Shown here piece by piece: positions 9,093 to 18,298 of a stretch of 64,000 nucleotides of DNA (within the stretch, counting starts at the first letter, position 1; the number at the start of each line of letters is the position of its first letter). This DNA is from Caballeronia sp031450805 (lineage in GTDB: Bacteria; Pseudomonadota; Gammaproteobacteria; Burkholderiales; Burkholderiaceae). The position numbers and the translations under genes are program-made. Location of the stretch: the NCBI RefSeq assembly GCF_031450805.1, contig NZ_JARTVY010000001.1:1240001-1304000 (forward strand). The letters are read 5' to 3'. The notes under the pieces are model-generated. The model was not told the origin of the DNA and searched no databases. It worked only from the letters and a program-made list of their open reading frames with translations.

Positions 9093-9433
9093 ACCGCCTC
9101 AACATCTTCCTGTTGATGATCGTGCTCGGGTGCGCGCTGTCGGTCGTCAGCGCCACCAACAAGCAGCGGCAGGTGTTCATCGAACTGCAGCGGGCGCAAT
9201 CGCAGGAACGCCAGCTTCAACAGGATTTCGCCCAGTATCAGTATCAGCAGAGCGCGTTGTCGAAGACTTCGCGCATCGAGCAGTTGGCCACTAACTCACT
9301 GAAGATGCAGCCCGTGACGACCGGCCGCACGCAATATCTCACTTACGATCCGGCGACCGCCAAGGCCGCCGATGCGCCCATGCCGCCGCCGCTGCCCGCC
9401 TCGGCGCCGTCCGCTCGCGGAGCGAAACGATGA
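9089..9433 (+). CDS. ftsL: cell division protein FtsL
   Basis: A 114-residue bitopic membrane protein. A short cytoplasmic tip is followed by a transmembrane helix at about residues 5-22 and a glutamine-rich coiled coil at about 25-60 (NKQRQVFIELQRAQSQE). FtsL forms the FtsQLB subcomplex that activates FtsWI septal synthesis. The proline/alanine-rich tail after residue 95 looks unstructured. ATGA overlaps join it to rsmH and ftsI. Confidence 0.92.
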   Translation: MNRLNIFLLMIVLGCALSVVSATNKQRQVFIELQRAQSQERQLQQDFAQYQYQQSALSKTSRIEQLATNSLKMQPVTTGRTQYLTYDPATAKAADAPMPPPLPASAPSARGAKR

Positions 9434-11283
9434 AGAAATCCGCGAAACAAAAGGACGTCGCCTACACGCCGAACCCGATCCTCGCCGTGCGCCTGCCGAT
9501 GTGGCGCTCGAAGTTCGTCGTGTTCCTGCTGTTCATGGCGTTCGTCGCACTGGCTGCGCGCGCATTCTGGATCCAGGGCCCCGGCAACGCGTTCTTCAAG
9601 AAGCAGGGCGAAAACCGCTATCAGCGCACGCTCGAATTGCCCGCCACGCGCGGCCAGATTACCGACCGCAACGGCCTCGTGCTGGCCACGAGTCTGCCCG
9701 TGAAGGCCATCTGGGCCATTCCCGAAACGGTGCCGGACGACCTCGGCGCGGACAAGCTGGCCGAACTGGCGAAACTGCTCGACATGTCGCAGAAAGACCT
9801 GCGCGCAAAGCTGTCGATGGACAAGACCTTCGTCTACGTCAAGCGTCAGGTGCCGCTCGAAGTCGCGCAGAAGGTAGCGGCGCTCGACATCCCCGGCATT
9901 TATTCGCGCGGGGAATACAAGCGCTTCTATCCGGAAGGTGAAATCACCGCGCACCTGATCGGCTTTACTAATATTGAAGACAAGGGTCAGGAAGGCGTCG
10001 AACTCGGCGATCAGAGCGTCCTCGCCGGCACGCCGGGCATGCGCCGCGTGATCAAGGATCGCATGGGCCATATCGTCGAGGACGTCGACGAACAAGTGGT
10101 GCCGCATAACGGCAAGGACGTCGAACTCTCGATCGACAGCAAGATTCAGTACATCGCGTACACGAACCTGAAAGCCGCCGTCGAGAAGTCGAAAGCGAAG
10201 GCGGGCGCGGCCATCGTCATCGATACGAAGACGGGCGAAGTGCTCGCGCTCGTCAACTATCCCACCTACAACCCGAATGACCGCTCGCGCATGACGGGCG
10301 AGCAGTTGCGCAATCGCATTCTCACGGACACTTTCGAGCCGGGCTCGATCATGAAGCCGTTCACCGTTTCGCTCGCGCTCGACCTGCATCGCGTGTCGCC
10401 GAACACGCTGGTCGAAACAGGCGGCGGCGTGTTCGTGCTCGACGGCGCGCGCATCACGGACGACGCCGGCTTCGGCACCCTGACGGTCGGCGGCGTGATT
10501 CAGAAGTCGAGCAATATCGGCGCGACCAAAATTGCGATGCAATTGCGGCCCGAAGAAATGTGGAACATGTACACGAGCATCGGGCTCGGTCAGGCGCCGA
10601 AAGTCGGTTTTCCGGGCGCGGTGACCGGGCGTTTGCGGCCGTGGAAGAGCTGGCGGCGTATCGAGCAGGCAACGATGTCCTACGGTTACGGCCTGTCCGC
10701 GTCGCTATTCCAGCTCGCTCGCGCTTACACGGCGATCGCGCATGACGGCTCGGTTCTGCCGGTGTCCATCTTCCGCACGGAGGGCGACCAGCCGCCGGTC
10801 GGTCAGCAGGTCTTTTCGCCGACCACCGCACGTGAAGTGCGCGCAATGCTCGAAACCGTCGTGTCGAAGAACGGGACGTCGCCGGATGCGGCGGTGCCGG
10901 GCTATCGCGTCGGCGGCAAGTCGGGTACGGCGTACAAGCACGCGGGCCGGGGCTATGACAAGTCGAAGTACCGCGCGTCGTTCGTCGGCATGGCGCCGAT
11001 GCCGAATCCGCGCATCGTCGTGGCCGTATCGGTCGACGAGCCGACGGCCGGCAGCCACTTCGGCGGACAGGTGTCGGGGCCGGTGTTCTCCGGCATTGTC
11101 GGCGATACCTTGCGCGCGCTGAATGTGCCGCCCGACATGCCGGTCAAGCAGATGGTGGTGACGGACGAATCCGGCTCCGCGCCGCAATCCGGGGCGCAGC
11201 CGGCGAACACCAACAATGCGAACACGGCGAAGAAGGTCGCCGTGTCGAGCAACACGAAGACTCATCCGGGAGTCGTGCGATGA
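9430..11283 (+). CDS. ftsI: peptidoglycan D,D-transpeptidase FtsI (PBP3)
   Basis: A 617-residue septal transpeptidase. A cytoplasmic tail precedes the single transmembrane helix (about residues 29-46), then the pedestal domain, then the penicillin-binding domain. The active-site signatures are all present: S306-I-M-K309, S360-S-N362 and K497-S-G-T500. The C-terminal 40 residues after the catalytic domain are low-complexity (Ser/Asn/Ala). It works in complex with FtsW and overlaps both ftsL and murE by 4 bp. Confidence 0.96.
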   Translation: MKKSAKQKDVAYTPNPILAVRLPMWRSKFVVFLLFMAFVALAARAFWIQGPGNAFFKKQGENRYQRTLELPATRGQITDRNGLVLATSLPVKAIWAIPETVPDDLGADKLAELAKLLDMSQKDLRAKLSMDKTFVYVKRQVPLEVAQKVAALDIPGIYSRGEYKRFYPEGEITAHLIGFTNIEDKGQEGVELGDQSVLAGTPGMRRVIKDRMGHIVEDVDEQVVPHNGKDVELSIDSKIQYIAYTNLKAAVEKSKAKAGAAIVIDTKTGEVLALVNYPTYNPNDRSRMTGEQLRNRILTDTFEPGSIMKPFTVSLALDLHRVSPNTLVETGGGVFVLDGARITDDAGFGTLTVGGVIQKSSNIGATKIAMQLRPEEMWNMYTSIGLGQAPKVGFPGAVTGRLRPWKSWRRIEQATMSYGYGLSASLFQLARAYTAIAHDGSVLPVSIFRTEGDQPPVGQQVFSPTTAREVRAMLETVVSKNGTSPDAAVPGYRVGGKSGTAYKHAGRGYDKSKYRASFVGMAPMPNPRIVVAVSVDEPTAGSHFGGQVSGPVFSGIVGDTLRALNVPPDMPVKQMVVTDESGSAPQSGAQPANTNNANTAKKVAVSSNTKTHPGVVR

Positions 11284-12818
11284 GCGCGGCCCGACAAAGC
11301 AAGATGCAGAAGGACGTTTCGAACGCCGTTGATTGGCTGCGCGCGCATGCGCGGCCGGAGGCCCAGTTACATGCCGACACGCGCTCGCTGAAAAGCGGCG
11401 ACGTGTTTTTCGCCTATGCGGTCGATGGCGCGGACAACCGCGCGTATATCGACGCCGCGTTGAGCGCGGGCGCGGCGGCCGCGCTGTATCAGCCGGAGAA
11501 CTTCGCGGGAAAGCCGGACGCATCGAAGACGCTCGCCGTCGCCGCGCTGAACGAACTCGCCGGTCCGATCGCGTCCGCGTGGTATGGCGAGCCGACCGCG
11601 TCCATGCTGACCGTCGGCGTGACGGGCACCAACGGCAAGACATCGTGCAGCCAGTGGATCGCCACTGCGCTGACCGCGCTCGGCCGCCCATGCGCGATTG
11701 TCGGGACGCTCGGCATCGGCATGCCGGGCAAGCTCGTGCATACCGGCTTCACGACACCGGACGCGCCGCAACTCCAGCGCAGTCTCGCGCAGTTGAAGAG
11801 CCAGGGCGCGGAAGCCGTCGCGATGGAAGTGTCGTCGCATGCGCTGCATCAGGGGCGCGTGAACGGCACGGATTTCGACATCGCCATCTTCACGAACCTG
11901 ACGCAGGACCATCTCGACTACCACGGCACGTTCGAAGCCTATGAAGCGGCCAAGGCGCGCCTCTTTGCATGGCCGTCGCTGAAGACGGCGATCGTCAATC
12001 GCGACGATGCCGCCGGTCAGCGCCTGATCGCATCGTTGCGCGGCAAGGTCCGCACGATTGCATACGGCGTCGAAATGCTGGCCGATGCCGCGCCGAGCGC
12101 CGACGCGATGCTGCTCGCTACCCAGGTCCGTGCGACGGTCACCGGCACCGCGTTTCATCTCTCGTCCGACTGGGGCGAAGCAGAAGTCGAGGTCGGCACG
12201 CTCGGCACATTCAACGTCAGCAACCTGCTCGCGGTGCTCGGCGTGCTGCTCGAAGTAGGGGTTCCGTTCGATGCCGCCATCGCGCGCATTGCGAAGCTCG
12301 AGTCGGTCAACGGGCGCATGGAGCGTCTCGGCGGCCGCCTGCAAAACGACGAGCCGCTCGTCGTGATCGACTACGCGCACACGCCCGACGCGCTCGACAA
12401 GACGCTCGCTGCGCTTCGCCCGATCGCGGATGCGCGGGGCGGCGAGCTCGTCTGCATGTTCGGATGCGGCGGCGACCGCGACGCGACGAAGCGTCCGCTG
12501 ATGGGCGAGATCGCGGAACGTCTCGCCGATCAGGTCGTCATCACGAGCGACAACCCGCGCAGCGAAGATCCGCTCGGCATCATCGATCAAATCGCCGCCG
12601 GCATGAAGGACGCAGCGAAGGCGCGGCGCATCGAAGACCGTGCGAGCGCGATCCTGCAGGCCGTGCGATCGGCGGCGCGCGAGGATGTCGTCGTGCTGGC
12701 CGGTAAGGGGCACGAAGCCACACAGGAAATCATGGGCAAGAAGCGCGCGTTCTCCGATCAGGACCACGCGCGCCTCGCGCTCGCAGCACGCGCGACGCAG
12801 CGCGGAGGCACGGAATGA
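11280..12818 (+). CDS. murE: UDP-MurNAc-L-Ala-D-Glu:meso-diaminopimelate ligase
   Basis: A 512-residue cytoplasmic Mur ligase adding the third stem-peptide residue. The ATP-binding loop GTNGKT is at residues 116-121. The DNPR motif (SDNPRSEDP) indicates meso-diaminopimelate rather than lysine specificity, as expected for a Gram-negative. The order is the usual N-terminal UDP-binding domain, central ATPase, C-terminal amino-acid-binding domain. The start overlaps the ftsI stop by 4 bp and the stop overlaps murF by 4 bp. Confidence 0.96.
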   Translation: MSAARQSKMQKDVSNAVDWLRAHARPEAQLHADTRSLKSGDVFFAYAVDGADNRAYIDAALSAGAAAALYQPENFAGKPDASKTLAVAALNELAGPIASAWYGEPTASMLTVGVTGTNGKTSCSQWIATALTALGRPCAIVGTLGIGMPGKLVHTGFTTPDAPQLQRSLAQLKSQGAEAVAMEVSSHALHQGRVNGTDFDIAIFTNLTQDHLDYHGTFEAYEAAKARLFAWPSLKTAIVNRDDAAGQRLIASLRGKVRTIAYGVEMLADAAPSADAMLLATQVRATVTGTAFHLSSDWGEAEVEVGTLGTFNVSNLLAVLGVLLEVGVPFDAAIARIAKLESVNGRMERLGGRLQNDEPLVVIDYAHTPDALDKTLAALRPIADARGGELVCMFGCGGDRDATKRPLMGEIAERLADQVVITSDNPRSEDPLGIIDQIAAGMKDAAKARRIEDRASAILQAVRSAAREDVVVLAGKGHEATQEIMGKKRAFSDQDHARLALAARATQRGGTE

Positions 12819-14245
12819 CCATGTTCAGCTTGCGCGAAGCGGCCGCGCTGATTCCCGGCGCGACGTTCATCGGCGATGAGAGCATTGCGATCGAACGCGT
12901 CGTGACGGATAGCCGCGCCATTCAGGCGGGCGATCTTTTCGTCGCGGTGAAGGGCGATCGCTTCGATGCGCATGATTTTCTGGATCAGGTTGCGAAGAGC
13001 GGCGCGGCTGCGGCGCTCGTGTCGCGTGAGCTGCGCAATTCGGATGCCTGGCCGCTTCCTGTCATCAAGGTAAAGGACACGCGCGCGGCGCTCGGTGCGC
13101 TGGCGCACGGCTGGCGCAAGCGCTACATGATGCCGCTCGTCGCCGTCACGGGCAGCAACGGCAAGACGACGGTGAAGGAAATGATCGCGTCGATCTTCGC
13201 GGCGGCTGTCGGCGAAGAAGCGCGCCTCGCGACGGCGGGCAACTTCAATAACGACATCGGCTTGCCGCTCACGCTGTTTCGCCTGAGCGCGGCGCACGAA
13301 CTGGCCGTGGTCGAACTCGGCATGAATCATCCGGGCGAAACGGCTGAACTCGGCAAGATCGCGGCGCCGACCGTCGCGGTCGTCAACAACGCGCAGCGCG
13401 AGCATCAGGAATTCATGGCGACGGTCGAAGCCGTCGCGCTCGAACACGCTTCGGTCATCCATGCGCTCGGCGAAACCGGCACCGCCGTCTTTCCCGCCGA
13501 CGACCATTACGCGAGCATCTGGCGCGTCGCCGCGACCGGCAATCCGATCATGGACTTCGCGCTCACGAGCGACGAATCGAAAGCCGCCGTCACCGGCACG
13601 GTCAGCGGCACGACGGTGCATGTGCGCTCGCCGCAAGGCGTGATCGACGTGACGCTGGCCGTGCTCGGCGAACACAACGCGCGCAATGCGCTGGCGGCAA
13701 CGGCTGCGGCGCTTGCTGCCGGCGTTTCGCTCGACGCAATCAGGCGCGGCCTCGAAGCATTCCAGCCGGTGAAGGGCCGCCTGCAGGTCAAGCGCGCGGT
13801 GATCGGCGCACTGGCCGGCGCGACCGTCATCGACGATACGTACAACTCCAATCCCGACTCCATGCGCGCGGCCATCGACGTCCTCGCGGCGCAAGCCTCG
13901 CCGCGCGTGCTCGTGATGGGCGACATGGGCGAAGTCGGCGAAGAAGGGCCGGCGTTTCATCGCGAGGTCGGCGCTTATGCGGCGCAACGCGGCATCGATG
14001 CGCTCTTCGCCCTCGGCGACGCCAGCCGCGATTCGGTGAACGCATTCAACGCAACGGCATCGAAGCAGACCGGCGCGCATTTCGACGATGTCGCCGCGCT
14101 TGTCGAAGCACTCGAACAGGCCGGGTTCGGACCCGGCGCAACGTATCTCGCCAAAGGCTCGCGCTTCATGAAGATGGAACGCGTGGTTGACGCCCTGACG
14201 AGCCCACACCAACCCGCCGCGGGCGCTGCGCCCGCTGCACACTGA
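12815..14245 (+). CDS. murF: UDP-MurNAc-tripeptide:D-alanyl-D-alanine ligase
   Basis: A 476-residue Mur ligase that adds D-Ala-D-Ala to UDP-MurNAc-tripeptide, completing the cytoplasmic precursor. It uses the dipeptide made by DdlB further down the cluster. The P-loop GSNGKTT lies in VAVTGSNGKTTVKEM, followed by conserved AGNFNNDIGLPLT and ELGMNHPGE blocks. It begins at the ATG at 12815 (MTMFSLREAA) with a 4-bp overlap with murE, and is followed after 23 bp by mraY. Confidence 0.95.
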   Translation: MTMFSLREAAALIPGATFIGDESIAIERVVTDSRAIQAGDLFVAVKGDRFDAHDFLDQVAKSGAAAALVSRELRNSDAWPLPVIKVKDTRAALGALAHGWRKRYMMPLVAVTGSNGKTTVKEMIASIFAAAVGEEARLATAGNFNNDIGLPLTLFRLSAAHELAVVELGMNHPGETAELGKIAAPTVAVVNNAQREHQEFMATVEAVALEHASVIHALGETGTAVFPADDHYASIWRVAATGNPIMDFALTSDESKAAVTGTVSGTTVHVRSPQGVIDVTLAVLGEHNARNALAATAAALAAGVSLDAIRRGLEAFQPVKGRLQVKRAVIGALAGATVIDDTYNSNPDSMRAAIDVLAAQASPRVLVMGDMGEVGEEGPAFHREVGAYAAQRGIDALFALGDASRDSVNAFNATASKQTGAHFDDVAALVEALEQAGFGPGATYLAKGSRFMKMERVVDALTSPHQPAAGAAPAAH

Positions 14246-14268
14246 CTCACTGAAAGAGAAGGCCCAGC

Positions 14269-15438
14269 ATGCTACTCGCACTCGCGCAATGGCTTCAGAA
14301 TGACGCCAGCTTCATGCGCGTGTTCACCTACATTACTTTCCGCGCCGTGGGAGCCACGGCGACGGCGTTGTTGATCGGTCTGGTCTGCGGCCCGTGGGTG
14401 ATCCGCAAACTGACCGCGATGAAAGTCGGCCAGGCCGTTCGCAAGGACGGTCCGCAGACGCACCTCGTCAAGTCGGGCACGCCGACCATGGGCGGCGTGC
14501 TCATTCTCATCGGCATCGCGGTATCGACGCTGCTTTGGGCCGACCTCACGAATCGCTTCGTGTGGATCGTCATGCTCGTCACGTTCGGCTACGGCGTGAT
14601 CGGCTGGGTGGACGACTATCGCAAGGTCGTGCACAAGGACCCGCGCGGCATGTCGTCGCGCGAGAAGTATTTCTGGCAATCGGTGATCGGCATTTTCGCG
14701 GCGGTTTATCTCGCGTTCAGCGTATCGGAAGCGAACAACGCGCGCGTGTTCGATCTCTTCATGGCGTGGGTGCGCAGCGGCCTCTCGATGGGCCTGCCCG
14801 CACGTGCCGACCTCATGCTGCCCTTCCTCAAGTCGATCACGTATCCGCTCGGCGTGTGGGGCTTCATCGCGATGACGTACTTCGTGATCGTCGGGTCGAG
14901 CAATGCGGTCAACCTCACCGATGGCCTCGACGGTCTCGTCATCATGCCGGTCGTGCTCGTGGGCGCGTCGCTCGGCGCGTTCGCCTACGTGATGGGCAGC
15001 TCGGTCTACTCGAAGTATCTGCTGTTCCCGCACATTCCCGGCGCGGGCGAACTGCTGATCTTCTGCTCGGCGATGGGCGGCGCGGGCCTCGCCTTCCTCT
15101 GGTACAACACGCACCCCGCGCAGGTCTTCATGGGCGATGTCGGCGCGCTTGCGCTCGGCGGCGCGCTCGGCACGATCGCGGTCATCGTGCGTCAGGAAAT
15201 CGTGCTGTTCATCATGGGCGGCATCTTCGTCGCGGAGACGCTCTCGGTGATGCTGCAGGTTTTCTGGTTCAAGTTCACGAAGCGCCGGTATGGCGAGGGC
15301 CGCCGTTTCTTCAAGATGGCGCCGCTGCATCACCACTACGAACTGTCCGGCTGGACGGAAACGCAAGTGGTGGTGCGCTTCTGGATCATCACGTTGATGC
15401 TGTGTCTGTTTGGCTTGTCGACGCTGAAATTGCGTTGA
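14269..15438 (+). CDS. mraY: phospho-MurNAc-pentapeptide translocase MraY
   Basis: A 389-residue polytopic inner-membrane enzyme (about 10 transmembrane helices). It transfers phospho-MurNAc-pentapeptide to undecaprenyl phosphate, making lipid I. Catalytic aspartate motifs are visible: WVDDYRKV in the second cytoplasmic loop, NLTDGLDGL, and FMGDVGALALG. The conserved histidine segment APLHHHYEL is near the C-terminus. GAGAAGGCC precedes the start. Confidence 0.96.
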   Translation: MLLALAQWLQNDASFMRVFTYITFRAVGATATALLIGLVCGPWVIRKLTAMKVGQAVRKDGPQTHLVKSGTPTMGGVLILIGIAVSTLLWADLTNRFVWIVMLVTFGYGVIGWVDDYRKVVHKDPRGMSSREKYFWQSVIGIFAAVYLAFSVSEANNARVFDLFMAWVRSGLSMGLPARADLMLPFLKSITYPLGVWGFIAMTYFVIVGSSNAVNLTDGLDGLVIMPVVLVGASLGAFAYVMGSSVYSKYLLFPHIPGAGELLIFCSAMGGAGLAFLWYNTHPAQVFMGDVGALALGGALGTIAVIVRQEIVLFIMGGIFVAETLSVMLQVFWFKFTKRRYGEGRRFFKMAPLHHHYELSGWTETQVVVRFWIITLMLCLFGLSTLKLR

Positions 15439-15491
15439 TTTCCGGGCATCCGAAAGTTCGTCTGTTTCTGGTCTAGTTCAAAGGTAAAGCG

Positions 15492-17003
15492 ATGTTTGGC
15501 GAGAAGTTTTCCGGTCGGCAAGGTCCGATGGTGCTCGTGCTGGGGCTCGGTGAATCCGGCCTCGCGATGGCGCGCTGGTGCGCCAGGCACGGCTGCCGGC
15601 TGCGGATCGCCGATACGCGCGAGAATCCGCCGAACCTGTCCGAATTGGTCATCCATAACATCGATGCGGACTTCGTCGGTGGCACGTTCACGACGGAACT
15701 GCTCGACGGCGGCATCGAACTCGTCGCGGTAAGTCCGGGCCTGTCGCCGCTCGCGCCGGATCTCGCGCCGCTCGTCGCCGCCGCGAAGGAACGCGGCATC
15801 GCCGTGTGGGGCGAACTCGAACTCTTCGCGCAGGCGCTCGCGGGACTCGCCGTGAACGGCTATCAACCGAAGGTGCTCGCGATCACCGGCACCAACGGCA
15901 AGACCACGACGACCGCGCTGACCGGCCTGTTGTGCGAGCGTGCGGGCAAGCGCGTGGCGGTGGCGGGCAACATCAGCCCGGCGATGCTCGACAAGCTCGC
16001 CGAAGCCATCGATCAAACTGCGTTGCCCGACGTATGGGTGCTCGAGTTGTCGAGCTTCCAGCTGGAGACCGCGCACACCTTCGAGCCGGACGCCGCCGCG
16101 GTGCTCAACATCACACAAGATCATCTCGACTGGCACGGCGGCCTCGATGCCTACGCCGCCGCGAAAGGCCGCATCTTCGGCCCGCGCACCACACGCGTGC
16201 TGAATCGCGACGACGCCCGCACGATGGCGCTCGCCGTCAATGTTGCGCAGGACCGCGTCGTGACTTTCGGCCTCGATGAGCCGTCGAAGCTCGGCGACTA
16301 CGGCTTGCTGCGCGACAACGGCATCGCGTGGCTTGCGGAAGCCATCGATCGCGACGCGGCCAGCGAACCCGCGCCGTCGCGCCGTCGCAGGCAGGAAACA
16401 GCCGCGCCGAACGTCGTCGCCAAGCGCCTGATGCCGTCCGACGCGCTGCGCATTCGCGGCTTGCACAACGCAGCCAACGCGCTCGCCGCCCTGGCGCTCG
16501 CGCGTGCCATCGGCCTTCCGCTCGCCGCGCTGCTGCACGGCTTGCGCGAGTACCGGGGCGAGCCGCATCGCGTGGAAGTGATCGCTCAGATCGACGGCGT
16601 GGATTATGTCGACGACAGCAAGGGCACCAACGTCGGCGCAACCGTCGCCGCGCTCGATGGCCTCGCCCAGCGCGTCGTGCTGATCGCCGGCGGCGACGGC
16701 AAGGGGCAGGACTTCTCGCCGCTCGAAGCGCCGGTCGCGCGCTGGGCTCGCGCGGTGATGCTGATCGGCCGTGACGCGCCGCGCATCCGCGAGACGCTCG
16801 CATCGACGGGCGTCGCGCTCGAAGATCATGCGACGCTCGAAGCCGCGACGCAGGCCGCCGCGCGCATCGCTGAACCTGGCGACGCCGTGTTGCTGTCGCC
16901 CGCGTGCGCGAGCCTCGACATGTTCAAGAACTATGCACACCGCGCGGACGTGTTTCGCAGCGCGGTCGAAGATATCGCCGCAGCGCGGGGAGTGATGCTA
17001 TGA
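15492..17003 (+). CDS. murD: UDP-MurNAc-L-alanine:D-glutamate ligase
   Basis: A 503-residue Mur ligase adding D-glutamate. The ATP-binding loop GTNGKTTTT is in VLAITGTNGKTTTTAL, and the conserved NITQDHLDWH block follows. Compared with E. coli MurD (438) it is longer, mainly because of an insertion around residues 285-310 that is rich in Arg/Ala/Pro (SEPAPSRRRRQE). This looks like a surface loop rather than a domain. It ends in an ATGA overlap with ftsW. Confidence 0.95.
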   Translation: MFGEKFSGRQGPMVLVLGLGESGLAMARWCARHGCRLRIADTRENPPNLSELVIHNIDADFVGGTFTTELLDGGIELVAVSPGLSPLAPDLAPLVAAAKERGIAVWGELELFAQALAGLAVNGYQPKVLAITGTNGKTTTTALTGLLCERAGKRVAVAGNISPAMLDKLAEAIDQTALPDVWVLELSSFQLETAHTFEPDAAAVLNITQDHLDWHGGLDAYAAAKGRIFGPRTTRVLNRDDARTMALAVNVAQDRVVTFGLDEPSKLGDYGLLRDNGIAWLAEAIDRDAASEPAPSRRRRQETAAPNVVAKRLMPSDALRIRGLHNAANALAALALARAIGLPLAALLHGLREYRGEPHRVEVIAQIDGVDYVDDSKGTNVGATVAALDGLAQRVVLIAGGDGKGQDFSPLEAPVARWARAVMLIGRDAPRIRETLASTGVALEDHATLEAATQAAARIAEPGDAVLLSPACASLDMFKNYAHRADVFRSAVEDIAAARGVML

Positions 17004-18298
17004 GCTGGTCGGAACGCTTCGGATCGAAACTGACCGGCCAGCGCAACGCGGTCGCGAACGACTCGCTCGCCGGACGCGCGGGCGCGAGCGCGCGCGTCGG
17101 GCGCACGGAGAGCGCGGGCGGCATTTCGAGCGCGGTCAACGGTGTGCGTCCCGCTCGCTCCCGCATGCTCGACTACGATCATTCGCTGCTCTGGGTGACG
17201 ATCGCGCTGCTCGGCCTCGGCATCGTGATGGTGTATTCGGCATCGATCGCCATGCCCGATTCGCCGAAGTACGCGCAGTATCGCGATTACCACTTTCTCG
17301 TGCGTCACCTCATCTCGATCACGACGGCGCTCGTCGGCGCGGTCATCGCATTCAAGATTCCGGTGAAGACGTGGGAGAAGTACGCGCCGAAGCTGTTCCT
17401 GCTCGCGCTCGTGCTGCTGGTCATCGTATTGATTCCGCACGTTGGCAAGGGCGTGAACGGCGCGCGCCGCTGGATTCCGCTCGGCATCACGAACATGCAG
17501 CCGTCGGAAATCATGAAGCTCGCGGTCACGATCTACGCCGCGAACTACACGGTCCGCAAGCAGGAGTTCATGCACAGCTTCGGCAAGGGCTTCCTGCCGA
17601 TGGCCGTCGCCGTCGGCGCCGTCGGCGCGCTGCTGCTGCTCGAACCGGACATGGGCGCGTTCATGGTGATCGCCGCGATCGCAATGGGCGTGCTGTTTCT
17701 CGGCGGCGTGAACGGCAAGCTGTTCGGCGGTCTCGTTCTGACGGCGGTAGGCACGTTCGCCATGCTCGTGTGGCTGTCGCCGTGGCGTCGCGAGCGCATC
17801 TTTGCTTATCTCGATCCGTGGGACGACCGCTACGCGCAAGGCAAGGCGTATCAACTGACGCACTCGCTCATCGCGTTCGGGCGCGGCGAATGGTTCGGCG
17901 TCGGCCTGGGCGGCAGCGTCGAAAAGCTCAACTATCTGCCGGAAGCGCATACCGACTTCATCCTTGCGGTGATCGGCGAAGAACTGGGTTTCGTCGGCGT
18001 CATCTGCGTGATTCTGCTGTTCTACTGGATCGTGCGCCGCGCGTTCGAAATCGGCCGTCAGGCGCTCGCCCTCGATCGCACGTTCGCGGGCCTGATGGCG
18101 AAGGGCGTGGGCATCTGGTTCGGCGCGCAGACCTTCATCAACATGGGCGTGAACCTCGGCCTCTTGCCGACCAAAGGTCTCACGCTGCCGCTCGTGTCCT
18201 ACGGCGGCTCGGGCATTTTGCTGAACTGCGTCGCGCTGGCGGTGTTGCTGCGCGTGGATTACGAGAACCGGGTCTTGATGCGCGGAGGAAAGGTATGA
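17000..18298 (+). CDS. ftsW: septal peptidoglycan glycosyltransferase FtsW
   Basis: A 432-residue SEDS-family polytopic membrane protein that polymerises lipid II at the septum with FtsI. I set the start at the ATG at 17000 (MSWSERFGSKL), which overlaps the murD stop by 4 bp, rather than at an upstream in-frame ATG within murD. A roughly 55-residue polar cytoplasmic tail precedes the first helix (LLWVTIALLGLGIVMVYSAS). Conserved SEDS segments include RRWIPLG, QPSEIMKLA and GLLPTKGLTLPLVSYGGS. It overlaps murG by 4 bp. Confidence 0.95.
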   Translation: MSWSERFGSKLTGQRNAVANDSLAGRAGASARVGRTESAGGISSAVNGVRPARSRMLDYDHSLLWVTIALLGLGIVMVYSASIAMPDSPKYAQYRDYHFLVRHLISITTALVGAVIAFKIPVKTWEKYAPKLFLLALVLLVIVLIPHVGKGVNGARRWIPLGITNMQPSEIMKLAVTIYAANYTVRKQEFMHSFGKGFLPMAVAVGAVGALLLLEPDMGAFMVIAAIAMGVLFLGGVNGKLFGGLVLTAVGTFAMLVWLSPWRRERIFAYLDPWDDRYAQGKAYQLTHSLIAFGRGEWFGVGLGGSVEKLNYLPEAHTDFILAVIGEELGFVGVICVILLFYWIVRRAFEIGRQALALDRTFAGLMAKGVGIWFGAQTFINMGVNLGLLPTKGLTLPLVSYGGSGILLNCVALAVLLRVDYENRVLMRGGKV

